From assembly GCA_036426205.1 (NCBI GenBank), contig CM071586.1, positions 9,482,983 to 9,546,982 on the forward strand: a DNA stretch of 64,000 nucleotides, in the 5' to 3' direction. The first letter of the stretch is position 1, and each line of letters opens with the position of its first letter. The notes under the pieces are model-generated. The model was not told the DNA's origin. It searched no databases and worked only from the letters and a program-made list of their open reading frames with translations. Positions 24,035 to 35,364 of the stretch are shown one piece after another. The stretch comes from Ascaphus truei (lineage: Eukaryota > Chordata > Amphibia > Anura > Ascaphidae). A program made the translations under genes and the position numbers.

Positions 24035-26290
24035 CTAAACGTTAACAAGGTGAGAGGGGAAAGAAAGATGGTGGTAAAGGATATGGAAATAGTGAAAGAG
24101 GAGTAGAAAGGGGTGGATAGAGATAAATAAGAGAGAAGTGGGGGGGGGGGTGATTGGAAGTGGTCGGAGTGGATTGGGGTAGGAAGAAAAGAGAGATTGA
24201 AAAGGGAGGGAGAGAGAGAGGGGGATGGGAGAGTGTGAGAAAGGGGGGGGGAGAGGGCAGGACAGGTAAGGTAAAAGGCGAATGGGCTGTGAGTTAGTAG
24301 AGTTGACGAGGGAGTTTAGAAAACAGTAGAGAGAGAATGTATTGGACCTATAGATGATAGAGAGAGACAAGAGAAACAATATGGAGAAAAAAGGGGGGGA
24401 TGAGAGAGAGGAGTACAAGAAAAACTATGACAGAAAACAGTGAGGAAGGAAAAGGGAAAAGAGTGGAAAAAAGAGAGGGAGAAAAACATGGAATAAGAAA
24501 GAGAGGGAGGGAGAGAATTAGGAGGGAAATTAAGGAAGAGAGAGGCGTTGGGAGAAGAGAGGGGGGTGCTAAAGAGAGATGGATGGAAGGGGAGAGAGAA
24601 TAGAGTGGAGGGGAGAGGATGTGGGAAAGAGAAATGGAGGGGGAGGGGGAGATAGAAGGAAGTGGAGGGTAAGGGGAGAGATAAGATGGAGGGGGGAGAA
24701 CAATGAAACAGGGGGAAGAGAAAAATGGAGGGGAGGGGGGGAGAGAGGATAGAGGAGTGGGAGAGAGATAGATGGAGGGGGAGAGAGAGGGGGGAGAGAG
24801 AGAAAGAATGAGGGGGGAGAAAATGGAGGGGAGAACAGGGAGAATTGGAGGGGGGGGAGAGATAGATGGAGAAGGAGAGAGATAGATTGAGGGGGAGAGA
24901 GATAGATGGGGAGGAGGAGAGATTAGAATGGAGGGGATAGATGAGATGGTGGGTTTGGGAATGGGTGGAAGGGAGAAGAGGATAGATGGAGGGGGAGAGA
25001 GATGGAATGGGTGAGAGGGGGAAAGAGATAGATGGAGGGGGAGAGTGATAGATGGAGGGGGAAAGAGATAGATGGAATGGGTGAGAGGGGGAGAGATATA
25101 GATGGAGGAGGAGAGAGGGATGGGAGGAGAGACTAACGAGGGGCGAGAGATGATGGAATGGGTTAGAGGGGGGAGCGAATAGATGGAGGGGGAGAGAGAT
25201 GAAGAGAATAGATAGAGGGGAGAGAGGAGAGGAGGGGAGAGCGATAGTGGAATGGGTGAGAGGGGGAGGGGGAGAGATGGGAGAGATGAGGAGAGATATA
25301 GATGGGAGGGGGAGGAGGATGAGATGGGTGATAGGGGGAGAGAGATAGATGGAAGGGGAGAGAGATGGAATGGGTGAGGGGGAGAGATATAGATGGAGGG
25401 GGAGAGAGATAGATAGAGGGGGAGAGAGATAGATGGAATGGGTGAGAGGGGAGAGATATAGATGGAGGGGGAGAGACAGATCATTGGTGATTAGGGGGAG
25501 GAGAAGCATAGATGGAGGGGGAGAGGAGGAATGGGGAGAGGGTGGTGGAGAGAGATAAATGGAGGGAGAGAGAGATGGAATGGGTGAGAGGGGGAGAGAG
25601 ATAGATGGAGGGGGAGAGAGATGGAATGGATGAGAGGGGGGAGAGAGATAGATGGAGGGGGAGAGAGATGGAATGGGTTAGAGTGGGAGAGAGATAGATG
25701 AGCGGGGAGAGAGGTGAGCGAGATAGAGGAATGGTGAAGGGTTAGAGAGATATTTAGAGAGATAGAGGAGGGGGAGCGGAGAGAGATAGATGGAGGGGGA
25801 GCGGATAGATGGAGGGGAAAAAGAGATAGATGATATGGGTGCGAGGGTTAGAGAGATAGATGGAGGGGGAGAGGAGAAGTGAGGAGATAGATTGGAGGTG
25901 GAGGAGATGGAATGGGTGACAGGGGGAGAGAGATAGATGTGTCGGGGAGCAGAGATGGAATGGGTGATAGGGGGAGGAGAGAGAGTGAAGAGAGAGAGAT
26001 GGGAGGAGAGCGAGAGGGAATGGATGAGAGGGGGAGAAGAAGAGAGATAAATGGATGGGAGAGAGAGGAATGGGTGAGGGGGAGAGAGATAGATGCAGGG
26101 GAGAGAGATCGATGGAATGGGTGAGAGGGGGAGCGAGAGGGGAGAGAGATAGGATGGAGGGAAAGAGAGATGGAATGGGTGAGGAGGGGGAGAGAGATAG
26201 ATGGAGGGGGAAGGAAAGAGATTAGATGGAATGTGAGAGGGGAGGATATAGATGGAGGGGAGGGAGAGAGGGAAGGGTGAGAGGGGCAAG
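24035..26290. repeat. 2.2-kb polypurine tract (GA-rich simple repeat)
   Basis: Nearly pure G/A sequence made of GAGAGATAGATGGAGGGGGA-like units. The counterpart on the right arm, 29630-30470, is polypyrimidine and only about 0.85 kb. Long open frames on the minus strand (Ser/Pro/Leu/His-rich) are composition artefacts. Confidence 0.95.
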
Positions 26291-26299
26291 AGATTAGAT

Positions 26300-26580
26300 G
26301 CAGCCATATTATCCGACCATTGCCGTGGAAAATTTGAGGGCAATCTCCTGGAATACTGCTAACATTCTGGGAGTTCAACAGCCAGACTAATGGGCCCATC
26401 GGATTAACACATCGAAGGGTTCCTGCAGTCCCATCCAAAATGAATGGGACCGCAGGGACCCCCGCTGTGTTAATCCGATGGGACATTAGTGGTGAAGATC
26501 TCCCAGGAATGTTGCAGCATTACAAGAAGATAGCCCCAGTATTTGCCAGGCAAGTGATCGGATTCTCGGGGCCTTGCTCT
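26300..26580. mobile_element. Palindromic TA-MITE relative
   Basis: The centre shows CTAATGGGCCCATCGGATTAA and its inverse TTAATCCGATGGGACATTAG around 26410-26480. These are the same inner hairpin sequences as in the elements at 33061 and 42058. Outer ends are degraded. Confidence 0.65.
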
Positions 26581-26639
26581 GTAGATGGAGTGGGGAGTGG
26601 GAGAGAGAGGGTGGTGAGAGACAGATGTTAGTACATACC

Positions 26640-27400
26640 TGTTGAACTGAAAAGTGCTGTCGTGAGTGGTACTTGACTCCTGCAGTGACAGAGAGACTAA
26701 AGAAGGAGAATTTACTTCATTAACATTGGATGACAGTGGACGGTGACACAGACAAGGAGGGCGTAAATCTGTCCCAACCACTGGAAAACAAACTAGCAAA
26801 AATCTGAAGCATTATTAAATGAAATCACAACGGCAGTCAGTACAAAAAAAAACGCCCAAAAATATCTATTTGGAAATAGTTGAAAAATAGGGAAAGAAAA
26901 AGGATTTGATTACTCCCCTCCCCCCACCACCCAAAATTACAATGTTTTCTTTTTATGCACCAATCACATACAAATGCTGTCCTAAAAGAAAAATGTTTAA
27001 GTGAGTAAAATTACACGGGGGTCCAAAATCCGACAAAGGGGAATGGGAAAGAGAATGTTGTAGAAAAGCATTTAAAGAGAGGTTGTAATAATCAAAATGG
27101 AAGTGGGATGCTTCTTGTGTGATAAGAGGATGTCTCTTGGCAAAGGATTCGGGAAGCATCGGGGCAGATGCATAGAGGTTAGATATCCATGGATCAGGAA
27201 TCCCAGTTAAGAAGCATCCTTCTATCACAACAGGGTGCTCTGTTGACCCTAACAGATATGGATATTTAAAGAGGGGGGAGGAGAGTTATGCGTGATAGAT
27301 ACTCACATATTGGGTTGTCCAATTGGTTGCCAGGAGGAGCTGTGAGACATTTTTGAAAAGTAAATGGGGGCAGTGCTGTAAAAGAGCGATATGGAATAGT
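26640..27400. other. Spacer of the inverted repeat, nothing recognised
   Basis: No convincing gene. Short open frames occur only on the minus strand and lack a family signature. Confidence 0.4.
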
Positions 27401-27404
27401 GAAG

Positions 27405-28385
27405 GAATATTACCTCATCGCAGGGTGATGAACCGTGCACAGACAGAAGGGAAGCTATGAGTTGTCCCTCCCACGCAGGGTGTGTGCTAACAGTGACACA
27501 GACAGAAGGAGCTTTGAGTATGTCCCTCCCCCCCCCCCCCCAGCAGGGTGACAAGACATAAGGGAGCTGTGAGTCTCGTCCCTCCACCTGCAGGGAACAC
27601 AGTTGACCCCAACAGAAGGAGCTAGGCTAGAGTATGTTCCCCCCCCCCCGCCAGGAGTGACACAGTGACACAGGACAGAAGGGAGCTATACTGTCCTCCC
27701 CGCAGGGTGACAAAAAAATTGACACAGGGACAGAAGGGAGCTATGAGTCTGTCCCTACCCCCACAGCGGTGTGGGTGGACACAGTGACACAGACAGAAAA
27801 GAACTACAGATGGTATTTTCTCCCCTGCAGGGTGACACAGTGACAGAGGACAGAAGGAACTATGGTCTGTCCCTCCAATGCAGGGTGATTACACAGTGAC
27901 ACAGACAAAATGGAGCTACAGTATGGATTTCCCTCCACCAGCAGGGGTGACACAGTGACAACAACAGAATGGAGCTCAGATGCAACTGTCCCTTTCCTGC
28001 AGGTCGTGACATAGTGACATAAAAAAAGGGAATCTACTGTCCCCTCCCCTCCGCATGGTGACACAGTTTACACAGAAGAAGGGAGTACAGTATGAGTCTT
28101 CCCCCCCCACACGTGACAAAGGGACAGACATCTTAAGGGCGCTTTGAGGTCGGTACTCACCCCCGCAGGTGACAAGGGCACGGGACCCAGACAGACCGGG
28201 AAGCCTAAGAGGAGTTGTCCTCCCCCACAAGGTGACACAGTGACATAGATGAAGGAAGCTATGAGCCTCCCCCGCAAGGTGACACAACAGAGGGGAGAGA
28301 GCTATGAGATTGTCCCTCCCCCCAGAGGGTGGACACAGCAGGACAAAGCAGAAGGGCTATGAGTCTGTCCCTCCCACAGCCAGAT
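27405..28385. repeat. ~55-bp minisatellite, remote copy of the 49.7-53.7 kb array
   Basis: Units of GTGACACAGACAGAAGGGAG, CTATGAGTCTGTCCCTCCC and CCGCAGGGTGACACA, highly variable and rich in indels. The unit is identical in design to the long array between two exons of the downstream gene. Confidence 0.88.
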
Positions 28386-28429
28386 TAACGAACCCAAGTG
28401 CCCCCCAAATATTACACCTCCAGACATAG

Positions 28430-28696
28430 ATGAACTCACTGCAGAGCCTGAAGATGCAAAATGCCACCAGCAAACGATCAACGTTGCCTTCTTGTCCATC
28501 ATGTGAGCAGAAGAAGAAAGGACACTTCAAGAGGAGACCCACAACCACACCAAAGTTATACACTTCCAAATCTGTGCATCCTTTATCCGTGAATCCTATA
28601 TATACTGCATGGATACTCGAGACCCACCCTACACACGGTCTGGTGTACCCACCATCACAACTTACTTCTGGGACAGTGAAAACCACTAATGGGTGA
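28430..28696 (+). CDS. Possible Thr/Ser/Pro-rich exon, unrecognised
   Basis: An open stretch of 88 codons lies just after the minisatellite. It encodes a CPSCEQKKKGHFKRR segment followed by a Thr/Ser/Pro-rich stretch (TTTPKLY, SVNPIYT, PPSQLTSGT). It stands out from the surrounding low-complexity DNA. AG dinucleotides after pyrimidine-rich DNA occur at about 28442 and 28510, and a GTGATG follows the end. Neither boundary gives the phase 1 used by the downstream exons, so joining it to that gene is unsupported. It could be chance or a LINE/ORF1-like remnant. Confidence 0.25.
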   Translation: MNSLQSLKMQNATSKRSTLPSCPSCEQKKKGHFKRRPTTTPKLYTSKSVHPLSVNPIYTAWILETHPTHGLVYPPSQLTSGTVKTTNG

Positions 28697-28699
28697 TGA

Positions 28700-29400
28700 T
28701 GGGGACTACGCGACTACAGCTAAACACCAAAAATTTACAGGGCTACTGTCCGGTGTTTTATGGAAAGGAGTTAATTGCCTTGGTGTGTAGGTGTGGAGAG
28801 AGGCGAAGTGAATGATATATTTTCAGAGTCCCCTCCCGAAATTTTTGGGGGGGAGGAGCTGAAAAATATTTCTTCACACCTTGATAACCTCTTAATGATA
28901 AGAAGGATTGCTTGATTTTATTTTATGGACAATTGGGATCTCAAGACAGAAGGGATTTCCTTGACATGGACGCTGGGACTGACCCGGTTTAAGGGCCATG
29001 GGGGTACTTGACTGCTTCGGCGAAGAGGGCTTACCACTTCAGACCAGCAGGTGAGAGTCTCTGCATCGTGAAATAGGAGGAAAAATTTGGCAGGGATAGG
29101 AGGATTTATTGGGAACGTGTAAACAAAACAAAAATATCAAGCACTTACTGTAATTATTTAACACTGTCTATCAAAGAAAACACTGTTTATAGATATGATC
29201 TGTATATATATATCATGAATAGTGCACTCTATGGTGTGGGAAGGTGTAAATATGACAGTATAATAAAGGTTGCCGTATTTCATACAAAAATAAAGTTCTA
29301 AGCAGTTGTATACAAGGATAATCCAAACGTATCAAATATCTATGAACTCAATGGTAAAATACCACAATCTAAGAAATAAAGTGGTTTGTAAGTCCATTAA
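28700..29400. other. Spacer with a short foldback, no gene recognised
   Basis: A hairpin with arms ATATTTTCAGAGTCCCCTCCC and GGGGGGAGGAGCTGAAAAATAT lies at about 28815-28870. The rest is AT-rich with nothing recognised. Confidence 0.4.
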
Positions 29401-29540
29401 GGTGATTGATGGCATGGGAAAAAAGGGGGGAGGCGGAAAGGTGGGGGGGTTCGTGGAAGGTATGGGGCGGAAAGGTGGGGGGAAAAGGTGGGGGGGAGAG
29501 CAAAACAAGGGAAAGGAAGGGGAAAAAAAGGGATCCAGGG
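29400..29540. repeat. G-rich tract (AAAGGTGGGGGG units)
   Basis: Repeated GGCGGAAAGGTGGGGGG/GGAAAAGGTGGGGGG with many runs of four or more G on the plus strand. Confidence 0.8.
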
Positions 29541-29629
29541 GGGTATAAAAAAGGGGCGAGAAAGTAGTAAACAGAAATTTACCAGCCAAACACACGAGCA
29601 AGGTGCGGTACGAAAAGGTGTTTATTGGT

Positions 29630-30475
29630 CATTATGCATCCCTCCATCTATCTCTCTCCTCCTCCATCTATCTCTCTCCCCCTCAATCTATCTCTCTCCT
29701 TCTCCATCTATCTCTCCCCCTCCAATTCTCTTTTCCCCTCCATTTTCTCCCCCCTCATTCTTTCTCTCCCCCCCCTCTCTCCCCCTCCATCTATCTCTCT
29801 CCCACTCCATCTATCTCTCTCCCCCTCCATTTTTCTCTTCCCTTTCATGTTTCTCCCCCATCCATCTTTCTCTCCCCTTCCCTCCACTTCCTTCTATCTC
29901 CCTCCCCCTCCATTTCTCTTTCCCCCCTCTCTTCTCCTCCATCTATCTCTCTCCCCTTCCATCCATCTCTCTTTATCACCCCCTCTCTCTCTCCCAACCC
30001 CTCTCTCTTCCTTAATTTCCCTCACTAATTCTCTCCCTCCCTCTCTTTCTTATCCATTTTTTTCTCCCTCTCTTTTTTCCACTCTTTTCCTCACTTTTTC
30101 TGTCATAGTTTTCTTGTACTCCTCTCTCTCATACACCCACTTTTTCTCCATCTGTTTCTCTGTCTCTCTCTATCATATATATGTACAATACATTCTCTCT
30201 CTATCTGTTTTTAACTCCCTCTCACTCTAACTCACATCCCATTCTCCTTTACCTTTACCTGTCCTCCCTCTCCCCCTCCCTTTCTCACACTCTCCCATCC
30301 CCTCTCTCTCCCTCCCTTTATCTCTCTTTTCTTTCCTAACCCCAAATCCCACTCCTACCACTTCCAATCACCCCCCCCCCCACTTTCTCTCATTATTTCT
30401 CTCTATCCCCCCTTTCTCCCTCTTTCACTATTCCATATCCTTTACCACCATCTTTCTTTCCCCTCTCACCTTTAA
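29630..30475. repeat. Polypyrimidine tract (CT-rich simple repeat)
   Basis: CCATCTATCTCTCTCCCCCT-type units. Reverse complement of part of 24035-26290. Ser/Pro/Leu-rich open frames are artefacts. Confidence 0.95.
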
Positions 30476-30639
30476 ACGTTTAGTTGTATTAAAACCTCAG
30501 ATTTTCTAGAATGATACACTTTTCAATGTTCCCACTCAAAAATTCTTCTAGAAATGACATCCTATTCTCTTGAACCAAACAACTTCTTCGCAATCTAGAG
30601 TTCACCTTTTCCCCTCATTCCCTTCATCTTTTCATTCCG

Positions 30640-31320
30640 TCACCATATTCCCGGTAGGACTACGTCTGTAGGTGGTTCTATGCTTCTCAAAGCCTTCTTC
30701 TGAATAAGGATCTCATAATACAAGATGACACAACTCCACCCAACCAGTGTCTTTCCTACATGGGTTCCTCTTATTGGCCAAGGGCTGTTATCATAGAAGC
30801 ATAGAATTTGATGGCAAATAAGAAACACTTAAATCCCCTCCTCCTCACTTCCTATTTACCTTTCTTTTGTACAATCTCAGACCCTATTAAGGTTTTATTT
30901 TATATTTAGCATCCCCTTAGATCTATCCACTTTGAGTTCCATTACTGCCTTACCCTCTACCACCTCTGTAAGGAAGCTGCCTTTCCGTGATGTTGTACTT
31001 CCTCACATCTCCTCCTCCCACCCTCCAGCTTCGGAGCACGACCTCTTGTCCTAGCACTTCTCTTTCTCTGAAATATTCTTCCCTTCTGCACCTTGTTGAA
31101 AGCCTTGATGGTCGTTTCAATCATATCCCCCACCTCCCTTTTCTTCAAGGTGGACGTGTTGAGGTTCACAAACTCTGTCCAGTAGTCAACATTGACCTCG
31201 ACCTATACATGATCTTTATGCCCTACTTGAGCCACCTGAAGAACTGCAAAACTGTAATTCAATGTTCCCATATCTCTTCTTCAGACAGTCGGGGTCAATA
31301 GATCCTCCCATATAGGCTAT
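30640..31320 (-). mobile_element. LINE 3' fragment (CR1-like), right-arm copy
   Basis: The minus strand encodes a decayed KKREVGDMIETTIKAFNKVQ stretch, comparable to the KRRLRGDMITIYKYI segment at the C terminus of the CR1-like protein at 33.4-34.6 kb. Its 3' half has no recognisable end. Assignment rests on this short similarity. Confidence 0.45.
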
Positions 31321-31359
31321 GGGACTCATTCATGGTTCTCCTTCTTTCCTCTTCATTAG

Positions 31360-31452
31360 GAGTTGTAACAGGTGTGAGAAGCACTGGGGCGACCCCATTA
31401 GTCACCTCCAGGGCAGAAAATACCTCGGGACAACCTGCCCATAGTAACAGCG
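31360..31452 (+). CDS. Exon 0 of tandem-exon gene, 93 bp, phase 1-1
   Basis: Acceptor TTCATTAG precedes 31360 and donor GTAAGT follows 31452. The length is 93 bp, open in phase 1, encoding 31 residues: (G)VVTGVRSTGATPLVTS... ending QPAHSNS(G). It contains one N-glycosylation sequon (N-T-S in AENTSG) and is Ser/Thr-rich like the later modules. It lies 629 bp upstream of the first 81-bp exon and shares its phase, which supports one transcript. It is the most upstream exon I can place in the gene. The signal peptide or first exon must lie further left or be lost in the inverted-repeat region. Confidence 0.65.
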
Positions 31453-32080
31453 GTAAGTCAACACAAGAGATACTCATGATGATTATACAGCGCGGCATGT
31501 TAAATATCAGTATATAGAGATACTCAGCATCATTATACAGCACAACATGTTAATTATCAGAGTATAGATACTCAGCACCATTATACAACGCAGCGTGCTC
31601 ATTATCAGTGTATAGATACTCAGCATCATTATACAGCACATGTGTGCATCAGTGTATAGATACTCGGCATCATTATACAGCGCGGTGTGTACATTATCAG
31701 TGAGTAGATACTGGGCATCATTATACAGCACAGCATGTTGAGTATCTGTGCCTAGATACTCATTATCATTATATAGAGCGGCGTGCTCATTGTAAGTGTA
31801 TAAATACTCCGCATCATTATACAGGGCAACGTGTTTATTATCACTCTCTACACCTATTGTTTACCTCTCTTTTCTTTTATTCTGTTCTCTCTTTTTTCTT
31901 ACTTCTCTCTCGCTCTCATACCTGTAACAGTGAGTTTAATAATAAAATGCCATGAAACACAAAATCCCATTTATGTACGTTAGTGGGACTGCAGCTTAAA
32001 CATCGTCTATATCTCTAATTGCCTTTCTACACAAGTAAATCTTGCTGTATACAAAGCCCTCTCCTTTTTACCCCATGTAG

Positions 32081-32161
32081 GATCTGCCCCTGTAAACCCT
32101 ATGGCAGGAACAACAAGCAGTCCCGCAAATGCCCCTTCAAATGCTGCAACAAGGGAAACAG
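32081..32161 (+). CDS. Repeat exon 1 (81 bp, phase 1-1)
   Basis: The acceptor is pyrimidine-rich CTTTTTACCCCATGTAG and the donor is CAG/GTGAGT. Joined in phase 1 it encodes a 27-residue module, consensus (G)SAPVNPM(A/S)GTTxSP, followed by (V/I)NAPSNAA(T/P)REx. The module looks like two diverged half-repeats (APVNPMSGTT and SPVNAPSNAA). It has no Cys, no hydrophobic core and many Ser/Thr/Pro, as in mucin-like spacers. Because the exon is symmetric, gain, loss or skipping keeps the frame. Here the variable residues are A-G-T-T-S-S-P-A and T-R-E-T. The function of the protein is not recognised. Confidence 0.8.
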
Positions 32162-32204
32162 GTGAGTAACTGCAGGGCAAAGATGGAAATAAATCTTTAC
32201 GAAC

Positions 32205-32445
32205 TGCCCCCATAGACATTAATAGGATCACCCTATTACATCAGCTCCCCCATAGACATTAATAGGATCACCCTCTTACATCAGCTCCCACATAGACATT
32301 AATAGGATCGCCCTCTTACATCAGCTCCCCCATAGACATTAATAGGATCACCCTCTTACATCAGCTCCCACATAGACATTAATAGGATCACCCTCTTACA
32401 TCAGCTCCCCCATAGACATTAATAACATGACCCTCTTGCACACAT
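32205..32445. repeat. Intronic minisatellite (38-39 bp units)
   Basis: About six copies of CATCAGCTCCCCCATAGACA, TTAATAGGATCACCCTCTTA directly after repeat exon 1. Same monomer family as 1-1150. Confidence 0.9.
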
Positions 32446-33060
32446 CGGTTACCTCATAGATTTTAATAGGATCATCCTTTTACGTATTGGGGGCTATTCA
32501 TTAAGCTGTGATAGTGGATAGATGGATAGGATAGATCCTATCGCAGTTTAATACATACTGTAATCCCGTAGTCTTTCAGAAGATCACCCACTTACATACA
32601 TCAACAGTCTCAGGTGTTATCATAGGATTATCCACATTATACACTTTAATAGTATCATCCTCCGACATACAGTACATCAGCCGTCCCAAGGTAATTGAAT
32701 ATAATTTACCATTTACAAACATAATCATCTCCTTTATAGACTGAATCAGGATATCCTTCTAAAAGGCATGATCACCAAATTACACCTAAGTGTCACCTCG
32801 TACATTGGAATAGTGTGATACATAAAACACAGACCGTTTAAGGCCTTTTAGACACATCAATAACACCATGCAAATCAATAGGATTCTCCACTTAAAATGT
32901 AGCTTTGGTTCCTCACTCTGATAAATACCCATAAATGTCTCCCATATGAGGAAGATCTCACTTATCCAGTTACGTTAAAAAACGATAAATAATAGGATGG
33001 GCAGAGCCTTAAATTCTCTCCTGCTGAGTTACGTCTACACAGCGTCTCCTCCCCGTCATA

Positions 33061-33380
33061 CAGGTGCGCCGACAAGTATTCTAAAACTTGCCTTGGAAAA
33101 TCTGGGGCTATCACCAACAAGATCCAGGTACATGCTGGGTACATGCTGCAACATTTCAGTGACATTTCTGCAGTGACTAATGGCCCATTGGATTAACATA
33201 GCAGGGGTCCCTGGCAGTACCATTCAGTTTGAATGTGACTGCCAGGGATCCCCGCTGTTAATCCGATGGGCCATTAGTCTGTCTGCAGAAATGTCACTGA
33301 AATGTTGCAGCATGTATCCAGCATGTACCTGGGTCTTATTGGTGATTGTCTCAGATTTGTTTTGGAATACTCGTCGGCGC
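33061..33380. mobile_element. Palindromic MITE, TA target site, right end clipped
   Basis: Begins CAGGTGCGCCGACAAGTATT after a TA. The two halves are nearly perfect inverted copies around about 33230. The right end stops at TCGGCGC before TA, lacking the last bases ACCTG. The intact relative is at 42058-42408. Confidence 0.82.
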
Positions 33381-33452
33381 TACATTATATTCATAGAATG
33401 GGCTGAAACAAGACTCATGGGAGTTAGTATATGGAATAACGGTGATGTTATT

Positions 33453-35095
33453 CCATATAGTTGGAAATTACAGACCTGTAAGTCTATCTTCAATAGTGGG
33501 GAAGCTACTTGAATGTTTAATACGGGATAATATTCAGGAATACATCATGGGGAAAAAAAATATTAGTAATAGTCGGAATGGATTTATGAAGGATAGATCT
33601 TGCCAAACTAACCTTATTTGTTTCTTTGAGGAGGTAAGTAGGAATTTAGACAAGGGTAATGCAGTTGATGTGGTCTACTTAGATTTTGCAAAGGCTTTTG
33701 ATACGGTTCCACACAAAAGGTTGGTGTACAAAATAAAGCAAATTGGACTTAGTAATAATATATGCACCTGGATTGAAAACTGGTTGAAAGACAGACAACA
33801 GAGGGTTGTCATAAATGGAACTTTTTCAGGTTGGGCTAAAGTCGTGAGTGGAGTAACCTCAGGGATCGATACTGGGACCCCTGCTTTTTAACTTGTTTAT
33901 TAATGACCTTGAGGTTGGCATCGAGAGCAAAGTCTCCATCTTTGCTGATGATACTATATTGTGTAAGGTAATAGAATCAGAGCAGGATGTAATTTCTCTC
34001 CTGAAGGACTTGGAGAGACTGGAAACTTGGGCAGGTAAATGGCAGATGAGATTTAAACCAGATAAATTTAAGGTTATGCATTTGGGGAGCAAGAATAAAC
34101 AGGCAACCTACAAATTAAATGGGGATAAATTGAGGGAATCCTTGATGGAGAAGGATTTAGGAGTGCTTGTAGACAGCACGCTTAGCAATAGTGCCCAAAG
34201 TCAAGCAGTAGCTGCAAAGACAAACAAGATCTTATCTTGCATTAAACGGGCAATGGATGGAAGGGAAGTAAACATAATTATGCCCCTTTACAAAGCATTA
34301 GTAAGACCACACCTTGAATATGGAGTACAATTTTGGGCGCCACTCCTTAGAAAAGACATTATGGAACCAGAGAGAGTGCAGAGAAGAGCCACCAAATTAA
34401 TAAAGGGGATGGAATATCTAACGTATGAGGAGAGGCTAGCTAAATTAGATTTATTTAAATTAGAAAAGAGGCGTCTAAGAGGGGATATGATAACCATATA
34501 CAAATATATTCGGGGACAGTACAGGGAGCTTTCAAAAGAACTATTCATCCCACGGCAGTACTAAGGACTCGGGGCCATCCCTTAAGGTTGGAGGAAAGGA
34601 GATTTCACCAGCAACAAAGGAAAGGGTTCTTTACAGTAAGGGCAGTTACAGTGTGGGATTCATAACCCAGGGAGACTGTGATGGCAGATACAATAGATAT
34701 GTTCAAAACCAGGTTGGACATCTTTTAAGAAGGGAAAGGTATACAGAGATATACCAAATAAGTAAACATGGGAAGGATGATGATCCAGGGAGTAATCTGA
34801 TTGCCAATTCTTGGAGTCAGGAAGGAATTTATTTTCCCCTTATGAGATATCATTGGATGATATCACACTGGGGGTTTTGTTTCCCTTCCTCTGGATCAAT
34901 AAGTAAGTATATATATAGAATAAAGTATCTGTTGTCTAAATTTAGCATAGGTTGAACTTGATGGACGTACGTCTTTTTTCAACCTCGTCTACTATGTAAC
35001 TATGTAACTATGTAACGATGTAACTATGTAGCTATGTAACTATGTAAGTATGTAGCTATGTGACTATGTAACTATGTAACTATGTAACTGTGTAA
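33453..35095 (+). mobile_element. CR1-like LINE, 5'-truncated
   Basis: Inserted in the intron between repeat exons 1 and 2. The intron backbone is interrupted after GGTGATGTTATT and resumes at ATTATAGGTCTTTTGATATG. It contains a reverse-transcriptase C-terminal half, a 3' UTR ending TTGAACTTGATGGACGTACG and a variable (ATGTAACT)n tail at 34990-35095. No target duplication is evident, as is usual for CR1. Confidence 0.88.
33462..34564 (+). pseudogene. CR1-like reverse transcriptase fragment, one frameshift
   Basis: Starts at the NYRPVSL motif, then SQ/SCQTNL region, the palm motif VYLDFAKAFDTVPH (about 33672-33713), ILGPLLFNLFINDL, the active-site motif FADDTILC (about 33940-33963), then the thumb and C-terminal region MHLGSKN, KDLGVLVD, PHLEYGVQFWAP, RVQRRATKLIKG and KRRLRGDMITIYKYI. 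The endonuclease domain is missing through 5' truncation. One base too many near 33867 (before ATACTGGGACCC) shifts the frame. Stop at 34562-34564. Reverse transcriptase of the jockey/CR1 group; no longer functional. Confidence 0.92.
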
Positions 35096-35283
35096 TTATA
35101 GGTCTTTTGATATGACAATGATAAGGGACGATCATATGTCTAATGGGAAATATTCTGTTAGTTTATGTACCAGTCCTGCTATAGTCTTAAATTGCAGCTT
35201 TAACATCATTTATATATATAATTACTTTCAATGGGTTTACATCTTGCTGTATACAAAGCCCTTACCTTTTTCACCCCTTGTAG

Positions 35284-35364
35284 GATCTGCCCCTGTAAAC
35301 CCTATGTCAGGGACAACAAACAGCCCCATAAATGCCCCTTCAAATGCTGCTCCCAGGGAAAACG
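35284..35364 (+). CDS. Repeat exon 2 (81 bp, phase 1-1)
   Basis: Acceptor TTTTTCACCCCTTGTAG, donor AACG/GTGAGT. Module variant MSGTTNSPI...AAPREN. Confidence 0.82.

Larger units (their letters stand above)
17460..26290 (-). repeat. Left arm of large imperfect inverted repeat
   Basis: Read on the minus strand this arm follows 29630-36870 in order: polypyrimidine tract, LINE fragment, 93-bp exon, 81-bp exon, TA-MITE, CR1-like LINE with ATGTAACT tail, then two more 81-bp exon units. Anchors include 23860 against 30645 (CATATTCCCGGT), 22560 against 31920 (CTCTCGCTCTCATACCTGTAACAG), 21335 against 33060 (MITE end) and 19330-19420 against 34990-35090. The left copy carries many single-base indels and substitutions. 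The outer limit is near 17460, next to the LINE 3' flank. Confidence 0.85.

Noticed and set aside
24316..25509. Long minus-strand open frames of nearly 400 codons
   Set aside because: They lie entirely in the GA-rich simple repeat; Ser/Pro/Leu/His composition in all frames follows from the repeat.
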